Below, one piece after another: positions 26,094 to 37,000 of a stretch of 64,000 nt of DNA. The DNA comes from Bowmanella dokdonensis (GTDB lineage: Bacteria; Pseudomonadota; Gammaproteobacteria; Enterobacterales; Alteromonadaceae): NCBI RefSeq assembly GCF_017254865.1, contig NZ_JAFKCV010000010.1, forward strand, positions 62,001 through 126,000, read 5' to 3'. Under the pieces are notes generated by a model, which was given only the letters and a program-made list of their open reading frames with translations, was not told where the DNA came from and did no database searches. A program made the translations under genes and the position numbers. Each line of letters starts with the position of its first letter. Within the stretch, counting starts at the first letter, position 1.

Positions 26094-27638
26094 ATGTTTA
26101 TCCCAAGCATTCTACTCAAGCAACTTTACAATCGCGGCAGCCTCACCAACCTGGGCAATGGGGTGCGCTTTTCGCTGAAGAACCGTCTCAAGGATGCGCA
26201 AGTCAAGGAAGTGCTGGAAATACGCATAGACAAACAGGTTGTGCCGAGCAACAAGATTTCACTGCAACTGGCTGATGGTCAGAAGCTCAGCCTGGGGGAG
26301 TTCAATGAACAGTCCAATCATGAGTTTCCACTAAGAAGCACTCTGTTTGTCTTTATTGAAAACTGCCAGCCTCTGCCGAAGGAAAAACATGAGATCCAGA
26401 TCAGCTTCAAGGTTTCACCTTTCGGTACATTGAAATTTGAGGTGGAAGATGTGGTTACCGATGAGAAGGCGCCCTCCAATAAGATCCCACGAGACGAATT
26501 GGACGATTACGGTGAAGAGATCATCAAGAAGCGCCAGCAGTATTTTGAACAATTTTCAGGTGGCAAGATCAACCATGTGGGGCAGTACTCCATCGATCCC
26601 CATACCCTGCAGGGTAACATAGAGCATTTCATCGGGGTGGCCCAGGTTCCCATAGGTATCGCCGGACCCTTCAGGATCCTGGGCGAGCATGCCCAGGGTG
26701 AATTCATGGTACCGATGGCCACCACCGAAGGCACTTTGGTGGCCTCTTACAACCGGGGCATGAAATTGCTGAATATGAGTGGCGGGGTCAAGAGCACGGT
26801 GGTGGATGATGCCATGCAGCGGGCGCCGGTGTTTGTGTTTGAAGACGCCCGGGGTGCGAGGGATTTTGTCGAGTGGATCAAGCTGAATATGGAGCAGATA
26901 CGATCTGAGGCTGAAGCGACCTCGTCAGTGGCCAGGCTCACCTATATCGATCACTTTCTGTCGAATAAGTTTGCTTTTTTGCGTTTCAACTTCAAGACCG
27001 GCGATGCGGCGGGGCAGAACATGGTCGGCAGAGCCACCTTTGCCGCCTGCGGCTGGATATTGGATCATTATCAGGGCATCAAGAATTTTTACCTGGAGTC
27101 CAATTTTGCTACGGATAAAAAGGCCTCTCAAATCAATATTATGCGCACCCGTGGCAAGCGCGTGACCGCTGAGGTGACCATTAAGCGTGAGCATCTGCTG
27201 CAGGTCATGCGCGTCGACCCAAGACAGATCGATTACCACGGCCGGGTGGCGGGGGTCGGATCATTCCTCTCGGGTGTCAATAATACCGGCCTGCATTCGC
27301 CCAATGGCATTACGGCCATGTTTATTGCCACCGGCCAGGATGTGGCCAATGTGTCTGAGTCTTCAGCCGGGATCCTGTATTCCGAACTCACCGAGGATGG
27401 AGATCTGTACCTGTCCCTGACCATTCCCTCTTTGATTGTTGCATCCTATGGAGGCGGCACAGGCATTGGAACACAAAAAGAATGTCTGGAGCTTATGGGC
27501 TGCTATGGCCGAGACAAGGTGATGAAGTTTGCCGAGATAGTCGGCGCGGTGGCCCTGGCCGGAGAGATCTCTCTGGCTTCTGCAATCTCGTCCTCTGACT
27601 GGGTTTCGTCTCACGAACAATACGGCCGAAACCGCTGA
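26094..27638 (+). CDS. Hydroxymethylglutaryl-CoA reductase, class I-like
   Basis: 514 residues. The catalytic domain begins near residue 150. Key residues seen: Glu212 in TTEG, the lysine pair 342-343 in DKKASQIN, Asp416 in GQD and His507 in SSHEQYGRNR close to the C-terminus. All four catalytic positions of HMG-CoA reductase are therefore present, and their sequence context is closer to eukaryotic/archaeal class I (DKK..IN, GQDVANV, SHxxxxRNR) than to the degradative Pseudomonas mevalonii type. The first about 145 residues are an extra soluble domain of unknown role. It reduces HMG-CoA to mevalonate or runs in reverse. No other mevalonate-pathway gene is in the window. Confidence 0.88.
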   Translation: MFIPSILLKQLYNRGSLTNLGNGVRFSLKNRLKDAQVKEVLEIRIDKQVVPSNKISLQLADGQKLSLGEFNEQSNHEFPLRSTLFVFIENCQPLPKEKHEIQISFKVSPFGTLKFEVEDVVTDEKAPSNKIPRDELDDYGEEIIKKRQQYFEQFSGGKINHVGQYSIDPHTLQGNIEHFIGVAQVPIGIAGPFRILGEHAQGEFMVPMATTEGTLVASYNRGMKLLNMSGGVKSTVVDDAMQRAPVFVFEDARGARDFVEWIKLNMEQIRSEAEATSSVARLTYIDHFLSNKFAFLRFNFKTGDAAGQNMVGRATFAACGWILDHYQGIKNFYLESNFATDKKASQINIMRTRGKRVTAEVTIKREHLLQVMRVDPRQIDYHGRVAGVGSFLSGVNNTGLHSPNGITAMFIATGQDVANVSESSAGILYSELTEDGDLYLSLTIPSLIVASYGGGTGIGTQKECLELMGCYGRDKVMKFAEIVGAVALAGEISLASAISSSDWVSSHEQYGRNR

Positions 27639-27838
27639 CACCAGGTAACTGCGACTCGGCGACAGGCGTTTTCTGTCCGTCGCCTTGTCATCCTAAGGCC
27701 ATTCTCTGCTGATAATATAAATTTAGCCTGATCCGACTTTTTGGGCTGGATTAAGGCTCTGAATCCTCGTTTTTCTCTGGTAGACTGACTGGTACGATCT
27801 GTTGTGGCGGTACCAACTGGGCAGGGTTTTAGAGGGCA

Positions 27839-29452
27839 ATGACAGCACATCAGCAACCACAATTTGACTATCTGGTCATCGGCGCAGGCTCGGCCGGTTC
27901 TGCCCTGGCTGCCCGGTTGTCGGAAAGCGCCATCCATTCAGTTTGCCTGATAGAAGCCGGCAGTCGGGACAGCAACCCCCTTATCCATATTCCCATGGGA
28001 CTGGCGCTGCTAAGTCGCTTCAGGAGTATCAACTGGGGCTATCAGACTGAGCCACAGAAGCATTTGCACCATCGACAGCTTTATTGGCCTCGTGGCAAGA
28101 CGCTGGGGGGCTCCAGTTCCATTAACGCCATGTGCTATATCCGTGGTGCAAGGCAGGATTATGACCACTGGGAGACATTGGGCGCCACGGGCTGGGACTG
28201 GGATTCAGTACTGCCTTATTTCAAGAAGGCTGAAGATCAGCAGCAGGGTGCAGATGACTGGCATGGGGTTGGCGGCCCGCTGTCCGTCAGCCAGCTTCGT
28301 TACCTCAATCCTTTGTCTGAGGCTTTTGTCGAGGCGGGGCAGCAGTCAGGCCTGAAAAAGCTGGCGGACTTTAATCTGGATGACAGGGAAGGGGTGGGAG
28401 CCTATCAGGTCACCCAGAAAGAAGGTCAGCGCTGCTCCGCTGCCAGGGCCTACCTGAGCGAAGCCCGTGGCCGGGCCAATCTTACCTTAAGAACTGCCGG
28501 CCATGTCACGCGGGTGCTGTTTGACGGTCAGCGGGCAGTGGGGGTGGAACTGCTCACCAAGCAGGGTAAGCAAAGCCTGTATGCAAAAAAAGAAGTGCTG
28601 CTTTGCGCCGGAGCCATCAATACGCCGCAATTGCTGATGTTATCTGGTATCGGGCCAGCCGGTCATTTACAGGAGGTAGGACTGCCCGTGTTGGCCGACT
28701 TGCCCGGTGTGGGTCAGAATCTTCAGGATCACCTGGACGCTATCGTGCAGTGCCAAAGTCGCAAGGCGGCCGGCTACGGGGTGGCGTTTGGCGCCATTCC
28801 CGATTATCTGAAAGGTGCCTGGCAATATCTGCGCAACCGCAGTGGCATGGTATCGAGCAATATTGCCGAGACTGGGGGCTTTGCCCGCAGCTCCCTGGCC
28901 GACGACCTGCCGGATCTGCAATTTCATTTTATTCCCGCTATTTTGCAGGATCACGGTCGTACCCTGGTGCACGGCTATGGCTATGGGCTGCATGTTTGCT
29001 GCCTGTATCCGAAAAGTCGCGGCCAGATACGGTTGGCCTCGGCAGATCCCACCGCTGCGCCTCTTATCGATCCCAATTATCTGGATAATGCCTACGACAG
29101 ACAGGTGATGCTGGACGGGGTTAAGTTGGCCAGAGAGATTCTCGCTGCGCCGGCTTTCAGTGCTTACCAGAGCCGGGAATTGCTGCCAGGCAATGAGATC
29201 CGGTCTGACGAAGACTTGCTGGATTTTATCCGGGCCAAGTCAGAAACCATCTATCACCCGGTCGGCACCTGCAGGATGGGAACACCACAGGACAGCATGG
29301 CCGTAGTAGATGCCAGCCTCAGGGTCAGGGGGGTGGAGGGGTTGCGAGTAGTGGATGCCTCTGTGATGCCGACTCTCATTGGCGGCAATACCAACGCGCC
29401 TGTGATCATGATCGCCGAGAAAGCCGCAGACATGATTCTGGCTGACAGTTGA
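27839..29452 (+). CDS. GMC family FAD-dependent alcohol/choline dehydrogenase
   Basis: 537 residues. The FAD-binding Rossmann motif is at about 11-40 (VIGAGSAGSALAARL), GMC signature 1 at about 80-100 (PRGKTLGGSSSINAM), signature 2 near 260 (GAINTPQLLMLSGIGP), the catalytic histidine in YHPVGTCRMG and the C-terminal asparagine in GGNTNAP. The sequence is nearest in style to AlkJ-like aliphatic alcohol dehydrogenases and BetA. Given the flanking fad genes and WS/DGAT, oxidation of fatty alcohols is plausible, but choline cannot be excluded. GAGGGCA precedes the ATG. Confidence 0.87.
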   Translation: MTAHQQPQFDYLVIGAGSAGSALAARLSESAIHSVCLIEAGSRDSNPLIHIPMGLALLSRFRSINWGYQTEPQKHLHHRQLYWPRGKTLGGSSSINAMCYIRGARQDYDHWETLGATGWDWDSVLPYFKKAEDQQQGADDWHGVGGPLSVSQLRYLNPLSEAFVEAGQQSGLKKLADFNLDDREGVGAYQVTQKEGQRCSAARAYLSEARGRANLTLRTAGHVTRVLFDGQRAVGVELLTKQGKQSLYAKKEVLLCAGAINTPQLLMLSGIGPAGHLQEVGLPVLADLPGVGQNLQDHLDAIVQCQSRKAAGYGVAFGAIPDYLKGAWQYLRNRSGMVSSNIAETGGFARSSLADDLPDLQFHFIPAILQDHGRTLVHGYGYGLHVCCLYPKSRGQIRLASADPTAAPLIDPNYLDNAYDRQVMLDGVKLAREILAAPAFSAYQSRELLPGNEIRSDEDLLDFIRAKSETIYHPVGTCRMGTPQDSMAVVDASLRVRGVEGLRVVDASVMPTLIGGNTNAPVIMIAEKAADMILADS

Positions 29453-29521
29453 ATTCTCATAAAAATCAGACACAAAAGACTACAGACCGGGCATGGCGGA
29501 TAATGACGCCTCGACTAGAAT

Positions 29522-29573
29522 TTGAATTTTATCCATCAGCTTGTACAATCCGCCCAGACAGGTCAGACCACTA
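29522..29573 (+). promoter_or_regulatory. fadI promoter with FadR-type box
   Basis: A -35 like TTGAAT (29522-29527), a 16-base spacer and -10 TACAAT (29544-29549) predict a start near 29556. Immediately after it, 29557-29573 contains the core GGTCAGACC, matching 11 of 14 defined positions of the reverse complement of the E. coli FadR consensus (ANCTGGTCYGACNNGTT). A repressor there would block fadIJ initiation until long-chain acyl-CoA is present. Confidence 0.6.
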
Positions 29574-29585
29574 GAAGGAAACAGA

Positions 29586-30911
29586 ATGCCAGGTATCAAG
29601 AACTTCACCGAACACAAAGTGACGACCCATAAAGGGGACAGGATCGCTATTGTGGCCGGCCTGCGTACGCCATTCGCCAAAATGGCCACCTATTTTCATG
29701 GGGTGCCAGCGGTCGATTTGGGCAAGATGGTGGTCAACGAATTGCTGATCCGAAACAACGTGGATCCCAAGTGGATTGACCAGTTGGTGTACGGGCAGGT
29801 CGTGCAGATGCCTGAGGCGCCAAATATTGCCCGGGAAATAGTACTGGGTACGGGCATGAATGTGCACACGGACGCCTACAGCGTTTCGCGCGCCTGTGCC
29901 ACCAGTTTCCAGGCCACCGTAAACATTGCCGAAGCCATGATGTGCGGCAACATTGAAATCGGGGTGGCAGGTGGTGCCGATTCCACCTCAGTCTCTCCAA
30001 TTGGCGTCTCCAAAAAACTGGCCAGGGCACTGGTGGATCTGCAGAAGACCAAAACACTGGGCCAGAAGTGGAATGTTCTTAAACACCTGCGTCCTAAAGA
30101 CTTACTGCCGGTACCGCCTGCCGTGGCCGAGTATTCCACAGGACTGTCCATGGGCGATACGGCGGAACAGATGGCTAAAACCCATCAGATCAGCCGTGCG
30201 GAACAGGATGCCCTGGCCCATCGTTCACACAGTAATGCGGCCAGCAGTTGGAAAGAGGGCAAATTGGCCGCTGAAGTGATGACTGCCTATGCCGAACCTT
30301 TCAAGGGGGCCTTGGAACAGGACAATAACATCCGTTTCGACTCCAATCTGGAAAGCTATGCCAAGCTCAGGCCGGTGTTTGATCGTAAGCACGGTACCGT
30401 CACCGCAGCCAATGCCACCCCACTGACGGATGGGGCCTCCGCCGTGCTGATGATGACTGAAAGTCAGGCCAGAGCCTTGGGTTATAAGCCGCTGGGCTTT
30501 ATTAAAAGCTATGCCTTTGCCGCCATTGATGTCTGGGAAGATATGCTGATGGGCCCTTCCTATGCCACCCCCATTGCATTGGACCGTGCCGGCATGGCAC
30601 TGGGCGATCTGACCCTGATTGAAATGCACGAAGCCTTTGCCGCCCAGACCCTGGCCAATATCAAGATGTTCGCTTCTGACAAATTCGCGAAGGAGAAATT
30701 GGGCCGTGACAAGGCTACCGGCGAGATAGACATGGATAAATTCAATGTGATGGGCAGTTCCATCGCCTACGGTCACCCCTTTGCTGCCACCGGCACCCGC
30801 ATGATTACCCAGATGCTGAATGAGCTGAACCGCCGTGGTGGTGGCACCGGCCTGGTGACCGCCTGTGCCGCAGGTGGCCTGGGTGCCGCCATGATCCTGG
30901 AAACCGAGTAA
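29586..30911 (+). CDS. fadI: 3-ketoacyl-CoA thiolase FadI
   Basis: 441 residues from the ATG at 29586, the length expected for FadI (about 436). It performs the last thiolytic step of fatty-acid beta-oxidation. The acyl-accepting cysteine lies in [11 protein letters not shown] (about 94-104), the catalytic histidine in [17 protein letters not shown] and the second cysteine in TACAAGGLG near the C-terminus. It forms a heterotetramer with FadJ, encoded 10 bases downstream. The FadI/J pair, rather than FadA/B, is recognised by the order thiolase first and by the N-terminus ([19 protein letters not shown]). Confidence 0.95.
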   Translation: MPGIKNFTEHKVTTHKGDRIAIVAGLRTPFAKMATYFHGVPAVDLGKMVVNELLIRNNVDPKWIDQLVYGQVVQMPEAPNIAREIVLGTGMNVHTDAYSVSRACATSFQATVNIAEAMMCGNIEIGVAGGADSTSVSPIGVSKKLARALVDLQKTKTLGQKWNVLKHLRPKDLLPVPPAVAEYSTGLSMGDTAEQMAKTHQISRAEQDALAHRSHSNAASSWKEGKLAAEVMTAYAEPFKGALEQDNNIRFDSNLESYAKLRPVFDRKHGTVTAANATPLTDGASAVLMMTESQARALGYKPLGFIKSYAFAAIDVWEDMLMGPSYATPIALDRAGMALGDLTLIEMHEAFAAQTLANIKMFASDKFAKEKLGRDKATGEIDMDKFNVMGSSIAYGHPFAATGTRMITQMLNELNRRGGGTGLVTACAAGGLGAAMILETE

Positions 30912-30921
30912 GGAGAGCAAT

Positions 30922-33045
30922 ATGACAGAAGTGACCAGCGCATTTTCCCTTGAGCGCCGTGATGATGGTATTGCCGTCCTGATCATGGATGTACCCGGCG
31001 AGAGCATGAATACCCTCAAGGCAGAGTTTGCCGAACAGATTGCCGAACAACTGGATGAAATCGAAAAGGATAACAGTATCAAAGGCCTGGTGATTGCCAG
31101 CGGCAAGCCTTCCTCCTTTGTGGCAGGCGCTGATATCAGTATGCTGGCTGGCTGTGAGTCAGCCCAGGATGCCGAGGCCTTGTCCCGGTCCGGCCAGCAG
31201 ATGTTCCAGCGTATTGAAGATATGAAGATTCCGGTGGTTGCGGCCATCCACGGACCCGCACTCGGGGGCGGACTGGAGCTGGCCCTGTGCTGCCATTACC
31301 GGGTTTGCAGCCTGGATGACAAGACTGTCCTGGGCCTGCCTGAAGTACAATTGGGATTGTTGCCTGGCAGCGGTGGCACGCAAAGACTTCCCAGGTTGAT
31401 CGGCATCCAGAAAGCCATGACCATGATGCTGACCGGGAAGCAGCTTAGACCCAAACAGGCACTGCGGGACGGCCTGGTGGACGATGCCGTGCCACATTCC
31501 ATCCTGATGGCAGTCGCCCTCGAATATGCCGCGAAGCGCAAACCGAAACGGGAAGGCCCTAAATTGAGCCTGGTTAACAAGGCGTTGGAGCGCACACCTT
31601 TTGGTCGTAACTTTTTGTTCAGCCAGGCCCGCAAGCAAACCAGCGCCAGGACCCGGGGTAATTATCCGGCTCCGGAGCGAATTATCGACTGCATTGAAGC
31701 GGGTGTTGGCAGCTCCAATGGTTATCAAACAGAAGCCAGGTACTTCGGCCAGTTGGTGATGACGCCGGAATCCCGCCAGTTGCGTAATATCTTCTTTGCC
31801 ACCACAGAAATGAAGAAGGAAACCGGGGTGGCCGGAGTCAAACCGGCCAAGATTGCCAAGACCGCGGTACTTGGCGGTGGCCTGATGGGGGGAGGCATTG
31901 CTTATGTTACTGCGAGCAAAGCGGGGTTGCCGGTGCGCATCAAGGATATTCGCAGTGAGGGAATCGCCCATGCGATGAAGTACAGCTATGACCTGCTGAT
32001 TAAGAAGGTCAAACGCCGTTTTATGCGTAAGTCAGAAATGCAGAAGCAACTCTCTTTGCTGACGGGTACCACCGATTATTCGGGATTTGCCGATGTGGAC
32101 TTGGTCATTGAGGCGGTATTTGAAGATCTCAGTCTGAAGCAACAAATGGTGGCGGATATTGAGCAGCATGCCAGGCAAAGCACCATCTTTGCGACTAATA
32201 CCTCTTCCATACCCATCAATCAGATTGCCGCCAAGGCTGAGCGTCCTGAGCAGGTGATTGGCCTGCATTACTTTTCACCAGTGGATAAAATGCCCCTTGC
32301 CGAGGTCATTGCCCATACCGGAACCTCCGATGAAACCATTTCCACCACGGTGGATTTTGCCCGCCGGCAAGGCAAGACGCCCATAGTGGTGAAGGATGGA
32401 GCGGGTTTCTACGTGAATCGGATCCTGGCCCCCTATATGAATGAAGCGGCCTGTATTCTGCTCGCAGGTGAGCCGATTGAACAGATAGATAAAGCCCTGT
32501 TGAACTTTGGCTTCCCGGTGGGACCAATGAAACTGCTCGATGAAGTGGGAATCGATATTGGCGCCAAGATTTCCCCCATTCTTGAGAAGGAACTGGGCGA
32601 GCGCTTCAGGGCGCCGGAAGCGTTCGAAAAACTGCTGGCCGATGACCGCAAAGGCAAAAAGAACAAGAAAGGCCTGTATCTGTACTCTGGCAGAAAGCCC
32701 GGCAAGGACGTGGATGACTCTGTTTATTCGCTGCTTGGCATCAGTCCGGCGCAGAAGTTCAGCCATGATCAGATTGCCGAGCGCTGTCTGTTGCTGATGC
32801 TGAACGAGGCTGCCATGTGTCTGGCCGAAGAGGTCATTCGCAGCCCCAGAGACGGCGACATTGGTGCCATCTTCGGAATCGGCTTCCCGCCTTTCCTGGG
32901 CGGACCATTCCGTTATATGGACAGTCTGGGTATCAAACATGTGGTAGCCAGGCTGGAACATTATCAGGGGCTCTATGGCGATAAGTTTGCCCCAGCCAAG
33001 GTGTTGAAGGAGATGGTGGAGCAGGATAAAACCTTTTACTCCTGA
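30922..33045 (+). CDS. fadJ: Fatty acid oxidation complex alpha subunit FadJ
   Basis: 707 residues with two activities. An enoyl-CoA hydratase domain spans about residues 1-190 ([41 protein letters not shown]). A 3-hydroxyacyl-CoA dehydrogenase runs from about 315, with NAD motif [12 protein letters not shown], then [12 protein letters not shown], catalytic [12 protein letters not shown] and the C-terminal 3HCDH domain ending DSLG. AAGGAGAGC lies before the ATG. With FadI it completes the beta-oxidation cycle. The operon ends at a good terminator. Confidence 0.96.
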   Translation: MTEVTSAFSLERRDDGIAVLIMDVPGESMNTLKAEFAEQIAEQLDEIEKDNSIKGLVIASGKPSSFVAGADISMLAGCESAQDAEALSRSGQQMFQRIEDMKIPVVAAIHGPALGGGLELALCCHYRVCSLDDKTVLGLPEVQLGLLPGSGGTQRLPRLIGIQKAMTMMLTGKQLRPKQALRDGLVDDAVPHSILMAVALEYAAKRKPKREGPKLSLVNKALERTPFGRNFLFSQARKQTSARTRGNYPAPERIIDCIEAGVGSSNGYQTEARYFGQLVMTPESRQLRNIFFATTEMKKETGVAGVKPAKIAKTAVLGGGLMGGGIAYVTASKAGLPVRIKDIRSEGIAHAMKYSYDLLIKKVKRRFMRKSEMQKQLSLLTGTTDYSGFADVDLVIEAVFEDLSLKQQMVADIEQHARQSTIFATNTSSIPINQIAAKAERPEQVIGLHYFSPVDKMPLAEVIAHTGTSDETISTTVDFARRQGKTPIVVKDGAGFYVNRILAPYMNEAACILLAGEPIEQIDKALLNFGFPVGPMKLLDEVGIDIGAKISPILEKELGERFRAPEAFEKLLADDRKGKKNKKGLYLYSGRKPGKDVDDSVYSLLGISPAQKFSHDQIAERCLLLMLNEAAMCLAEEVIRSPRDGDIGAIFGIGFPPFLGGPFRYMDSLGIKHVVARLEHYQGLYGDKFAPAKVLKEMVEQDKTFYS

Positions 33046-33070
33046 TCCTCTGACTGTTTGTTTTACAGGG

Positions 33071-33096
33071 AGCCGGCGTATGCCGGCTTTTTTGTG
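33071..33096 (+). terminator. fadIJ operon terminator
   Basis: GCCGGC - GTAT - GCCGGC stem followed by TTTTTTG, 26 bases past the fadJ stop. Confidence 0.88.
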
Positions 33097-33187
33097 TAGG
33101 GTTTTAACTCCGCCGATTCGAAGTAGAGTGGCCCTTCGGTTAACATAACTTTAACAAATAAAAACTGGCTTTATTATAACCAATCAG

Positions 33188-33193
33188 TATAAT
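33188..33193 (+). promoter_or_regulatory. Candidate -10 box for small membrane protein gene
   Basis: A perfect TATAAT lies 66 bases upstream of the next ATG inside a very AT-rich stretch. No good -35 stands at 16-18 bases, so the call rests mostly on the -10 and composition. Confidence 0.4.
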
Positions 33194-33258
33194 CTGCCGC
33201 CAATCTGGACAGGCTGTCCGCATTTCCTGAAACAGTTTAGAAAGAAGTTGGAGGACTG

Positions 33259-33456
33259 ATGTTCACTGCCTTGATACTTTGCCTGCTAAGCGGCATTTTC
33301 TATTATGTGGAAGCCTTCAGGACCGGTTTGTCGGCCAAGCGCTGGGGCCTCGCCGGTTTGTTGATGGGTCCCTTATTATTGCCTCTGTTCAATATCAAGC
33401 AGCATATGGCATTGAGAAAAGCGAGAGGATTCGGCTCCGTCTATCTGAATGCCTGA
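33259..33456 (+). CDS. Small membrane protein of unknown function
   Basis: 65 residues. A hydrophobic helix at 1-17 (ALILCLLSGIFYYV), a loop with Arg/Lys (RTGLSAKRWG) and a second hydrophobic segment (LAGLLMGPLLLPLF) precede a basic cytoplasmic tail. GGAGGACTG gives an excellent ribosome site and a terminator follows, so the gene is credible despite its size. The second helix (AGLLMGPL) resembles short phospholipase/transport-free membrane proteins, but I recognise no family. Confidence 0.7.
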   Translation: MFTALILCLLSGIFYYVEAFRTGLSAKRWGLAGLLMGPLLLPLFNIKQHMALRKARGFGSVYLNA

Positions 33457-33472
33457 AGCGTTAGCTGCTTCT

Positions 33473-33507
33473 GAAAAAAGAAAAAGAGAGCCCCGCTCTC
33501 TTTTTTT
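33473..33507. terminator. Bidirectional terminator
   Basis: GAGAGC - CCC - GCTCTC with an A-rich left flank and a seven-T right flank. It can end both the small membrane protein gene (plus) and the exported peptide gene (minus). Confidence 0.85.
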
Positions 33508-33584
33508 AATTCCACTTTCCACCAACAACTGCTTTGGTGGTGACGTTATCCTACAGTCAGCGACTGCTGAACAACTTCTTATGC

Positions 33585-33725
33585 TTAGATGCGAACTGAA
33601 CCTGGTTTCCAGATTTGAGTAACGGGTGCATTAGCCTTGGCTGGAGCCTTGGCGCCATCGGCAGCCTTATCAGCAACTGGAGCGGCGGTAGTCAGTACAA
33701 GAGCCATTGCATAAGCTTTCAACAT
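33585..33725 (-). CDS. 46-residue exported peptide precursor (candidate)
   Basis: ATG at 33725 with TAGGAG nine bases upstream opens a 46-codon frame. Residues 1-18 form a short signal-peptide-like segment (Lys3, then AMALVLTTAAPVA). The remainder is Ala/Lys-rich (DKAADGAKAPAKANAPV) and ends in QIWKPGSVRI. No family is recognised. Its own AT-rich promoter region and terminators on both sides argue for an expressed transcription unit. It could be a small periplasmic protein or a secreted peptide. Confidence 0.6.
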   Translation of the reverse strand: MLKAYAMALVLTTAAPVADKAADGAKAPAKANAPVTQIWKPGSVRI

Positions 33726-33806
33726 GTCGTTTTCTCCTAGTGGGTTAAGTGTGAATCCAGTCAGATGACTGTTCCCCCTAGCAATAGCGAATGCCGTGCC
33801 ACTTCT

Positions 33807-33835
33807 ATAACTTATTGATTTATATATAAAGTTAT
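33807..33835 (-). promoter_or_regulatory. AT-rich inverted repeat upstream of the peptide gene
   Basis: Perfect 7-base arms ATAACTT / AAGTTAT separated by 15 AT-rich bases that contain TATATATA-like -10 sequence on the minus strand, about 85 bases before the 46-codon ORF. Probably its promoter, possibly with an operator. Confidence 0.4.
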
Positions 33836-33975
33836 CTAAACCAATAATCATCTGCCAGGCGGCGTCAAAAATCGATCCCGGGCCGCACACCCTGCCAGCC
33901 CAGGATTGACAAGTATTTGACGTTATTTGCTTTTCTAGTGAAAAGTGGCAAGTAATGGAGGCGGATAGGGTCAAA

Positions 33976-33993
33976 GCGGCAAGTTCACGCCGC
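33976..33993 (-). terminator. Weak terminator after GGDEF-EAL sensor gene
   Basis: GCGGC - 8 bases - GCCGC hairpin 20 bases past the stop. Only three T residues follow on the minus strand, but four follow on the plus strand, so polarity is uncertain. Confidence 0.4.
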
Positions 33994-34012
33994 CTTTTCC
34001 AGGAAAAGATGG

Positions 34013-37000
34013 TCAGAGGTTATTTTGCTTGATCAGTCGGGTCAGTCGGCGGTTTTCCTGCAATAGCTTGGTAAAACGCTCTGCATTCAGGGGTTTGCTG
34101 TACAGGTAACCCTGCAGCATTTCACACTCGTAGCGGCGCAGTATGCTCAGCTGTTGCTCTTCCTCGACCCCTTCAGCCACCACTTTCAATCCCAGATTGT
34201 GGGCAATGGTGATGATGGCACTGGTCATATGCCTGTCCACAGAGCTGGTGGCAATATCGTCGATAAAGGCCTTGTCAATCTTCAGGGTATTCAGAGGGAA
34301 GCGTTTCAAGTAAGCCAGGGACGAATACCCTGTACCAAAATCATCCAAGGCCAAATGAATACCCATTTCCCGCAGACGCTGCATCAATGCCAGAGACTGC
34401 TCAGGTCTTTGCATCAGGGTGCCTTCGGTTATCTCACACTCAAGATGCAGGGGAGACAATCCTGTCTGCCGCAATACCTGCTCAATCCGTTGATCCAGGT
34501 CCGGAAGTTCAAATTGCCGGGCAGAGATATTGATGGCCACCCGGCCGGTAAACAGTCCCTGCTTGACCCAGCGTTGGGTATCCTCGCAGGCTTTACGCAG
34601 CACAATTTCCCCGATTTCGATGATCTGTCCGGTTTCCTCAGCCAAAGGAATAAACTGATCAGGGCTGACAATGCCTTTTTCCGGATGCTCGAAACGCACC
34701 AGGGCCTCCATGCTGACCAATTGGCCTGAGGCGATATCCACCTTGGGCTGGTAAAACACGCTGAACAGGTCTTCCTTAATGCCATGCCTTATCAGATTCT
34801 CAATCTGCAACTGGCGGACGGCATTCTGGTTCATCTCGCCGCTGAAGAACTGATACTTGTTGCCACCGGCGTTCTTGGCAAAGTACATGGCCGTATCGGC
34901 ATTTTTCAGCAGTTCCTGTGGACTGGCGCCATCTTCAGGATAGAAGGCAATGCCAACACTGGCGCCCAGTACGAATTCCTGACGGTTGATAACGAAGGAA
35001 CGGGCCATTTCATCCAGAATACGCTGAGCCAGGTGGGTAATGCGGTGGATATCGGTGGTGCTCTCGATAAGGATACTGAATTCGTCTCCGCCCAGCCGAT
35101 AGGAGGTTGCACTGGTGCCTGTCAGCTTCTGCAATCTGGCGGCAATCTGCTTAATCAGCATATCGCCGGTCTGATGGCCCATGGAGTCATTGATCTTCTT
35201 GAAGTTATCCATATCCATGCACAGCAGGGCGTGGGCTGTCCCTTTGCGCACCAGGTTCTGATGACTGGCCTGGAAGAAGGAGCGATTGGGCAGGCCGGTG
35301 AGGGTATCCGTATTGGCCAACTGCAGTAACTCTTTCTCCGTGCGTTTGCGGGAGGTGATATCGGAAAAGACCCCCACATAGTGACTGACGGCGTCATTTT
35401 CATCGTGGATAGCGTCGATATTCAGATCGATCTCATAACGTTCACCATTGTGCCTGACCGATTCCACTTCACCGCTCCAGTTGCCTTTCTGGCTGAGGGT
35501 TTTGCGAACTTCCTCGGTAAAAGCCGGGGGATACTGATGGAAGGTCAGATAGCTGGCCAGGGCCTGTTCCCGGGTGTCGCCGGTCTGATTGCAATAGGCC
35601 TGGTTGACGGAAATAATCCGGAAACTGGTGTCGGTAATAAACACCCCATCGGAGATGGTTTCTATGGAACGTTTAAACAGCTTAAGTTGTTCTTCGGCCT
35701 GTTTCAGGTGGCTGATGTTTTTCAGCGTTCCCGTCATCCGCAGGGGTTTCTGCTGACTGTCCCAGGAAACCACTTTGCCCCTGTCCAGAATCCAGATCCA
35801 GTTGTCACGAAAATCCCTGACCCGGTAGGTGGTTTCATAGAACTCGGTTTCCCCTTGCAAATGCTGGCTCAAGGCTTCGCGGGTACGTTCCAGATCGGCA
35901 TGGTGTATATTGGGTTCAAGCTGGGTAAATACCCGTTGGTTGTCCTGGGGGAAGTCCATCGAGCCCCATATATTGGAGCGGAATATTTCTCCCTTTTTAA
36001 TGTCCCAGTCCCATAGCTCATCGCCACTGCTCCACAGCGTCAGTTTCAAGCGTTCTTCGCTGTCCCTGACCCGATGGAGGGTAGTTTTACGGACCTGATA
36101 TTGACGGTACCAATAACTGAGCAACAGAAAAGCGACGAAGGCATAAGCGATCAACGCATAGCGGTGCAACCAGGCAGGGGCCTTTACATGGATCTTCAAT
36201 TCGGTGGCCGGAGACCAGGGACCATCCAGTTCTCTGGCCTGAACCCGGAAGGTATAATTGCCAAAGCCCAAATTGGTAAATGTTGCCTGACGAATACTTC
36301 GCTCAGCTACCAACCACTTTTCAGACAGGCCCGATAGTTGATAGCGGTAGCTCACCCAACTTGAATCTTTTGGGTTAACAAGGGCAAATTCGAGGGAAAA
36401 TGGCGATGCGTCATTTGCCAGGCTAATACTTGAGGATAAGTGAACAGGTGACTGTAATGGACTATCAACGTGGCCTAGTTCAACCCGTTGGTTGAATATG
36501 CTAAGTCCAGTAATTAACGGAGCTCTGTCTGGAGGTACCCTGTTGTCAAGTAGGGGTAATCGATCTGGATTAAAGATGTGAAATCCTTTGGTGCCTCCAA
36601 ACAACATATTACCCGTAGAGGCAACAAGTCCTGCCCCCTCGTTTAATTCATTAAACTCAAGCATTTCCTTGGTTATGTACCGTACTATCTTGCCAGATAC
36701 AGGATCTATCTGGTCTATACCCTGGTTAAGTGTCGCTACCCAAAGAGAACCACCTGTAAGCACCATGGTTAGGACCACGTCATTAGACAAGCCAGCATTC
36801 TCATCAATATGTTGAACCACGCTGTAGTCTGTCTTTGAAACCTTGAAGATGCCATTATCCAACGTGGACAACCAGAAATAATCGGCAGTCTCCAAGACAG
36901 AGTTCGTTGAACTAAGAGTTATATTCCTCTGCAAACCATTGAAAACAAGGTGGTTAAATTCTTTTGAGTCAAGGTTATAGAGAGATACTCCTAGGTTTGA

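Noticed and set aside
30225-31247. 340-residue minus-strand ORF across fadI and fadJ
   Set aside because: Shadow of two well supported genes, no recognisable domain.
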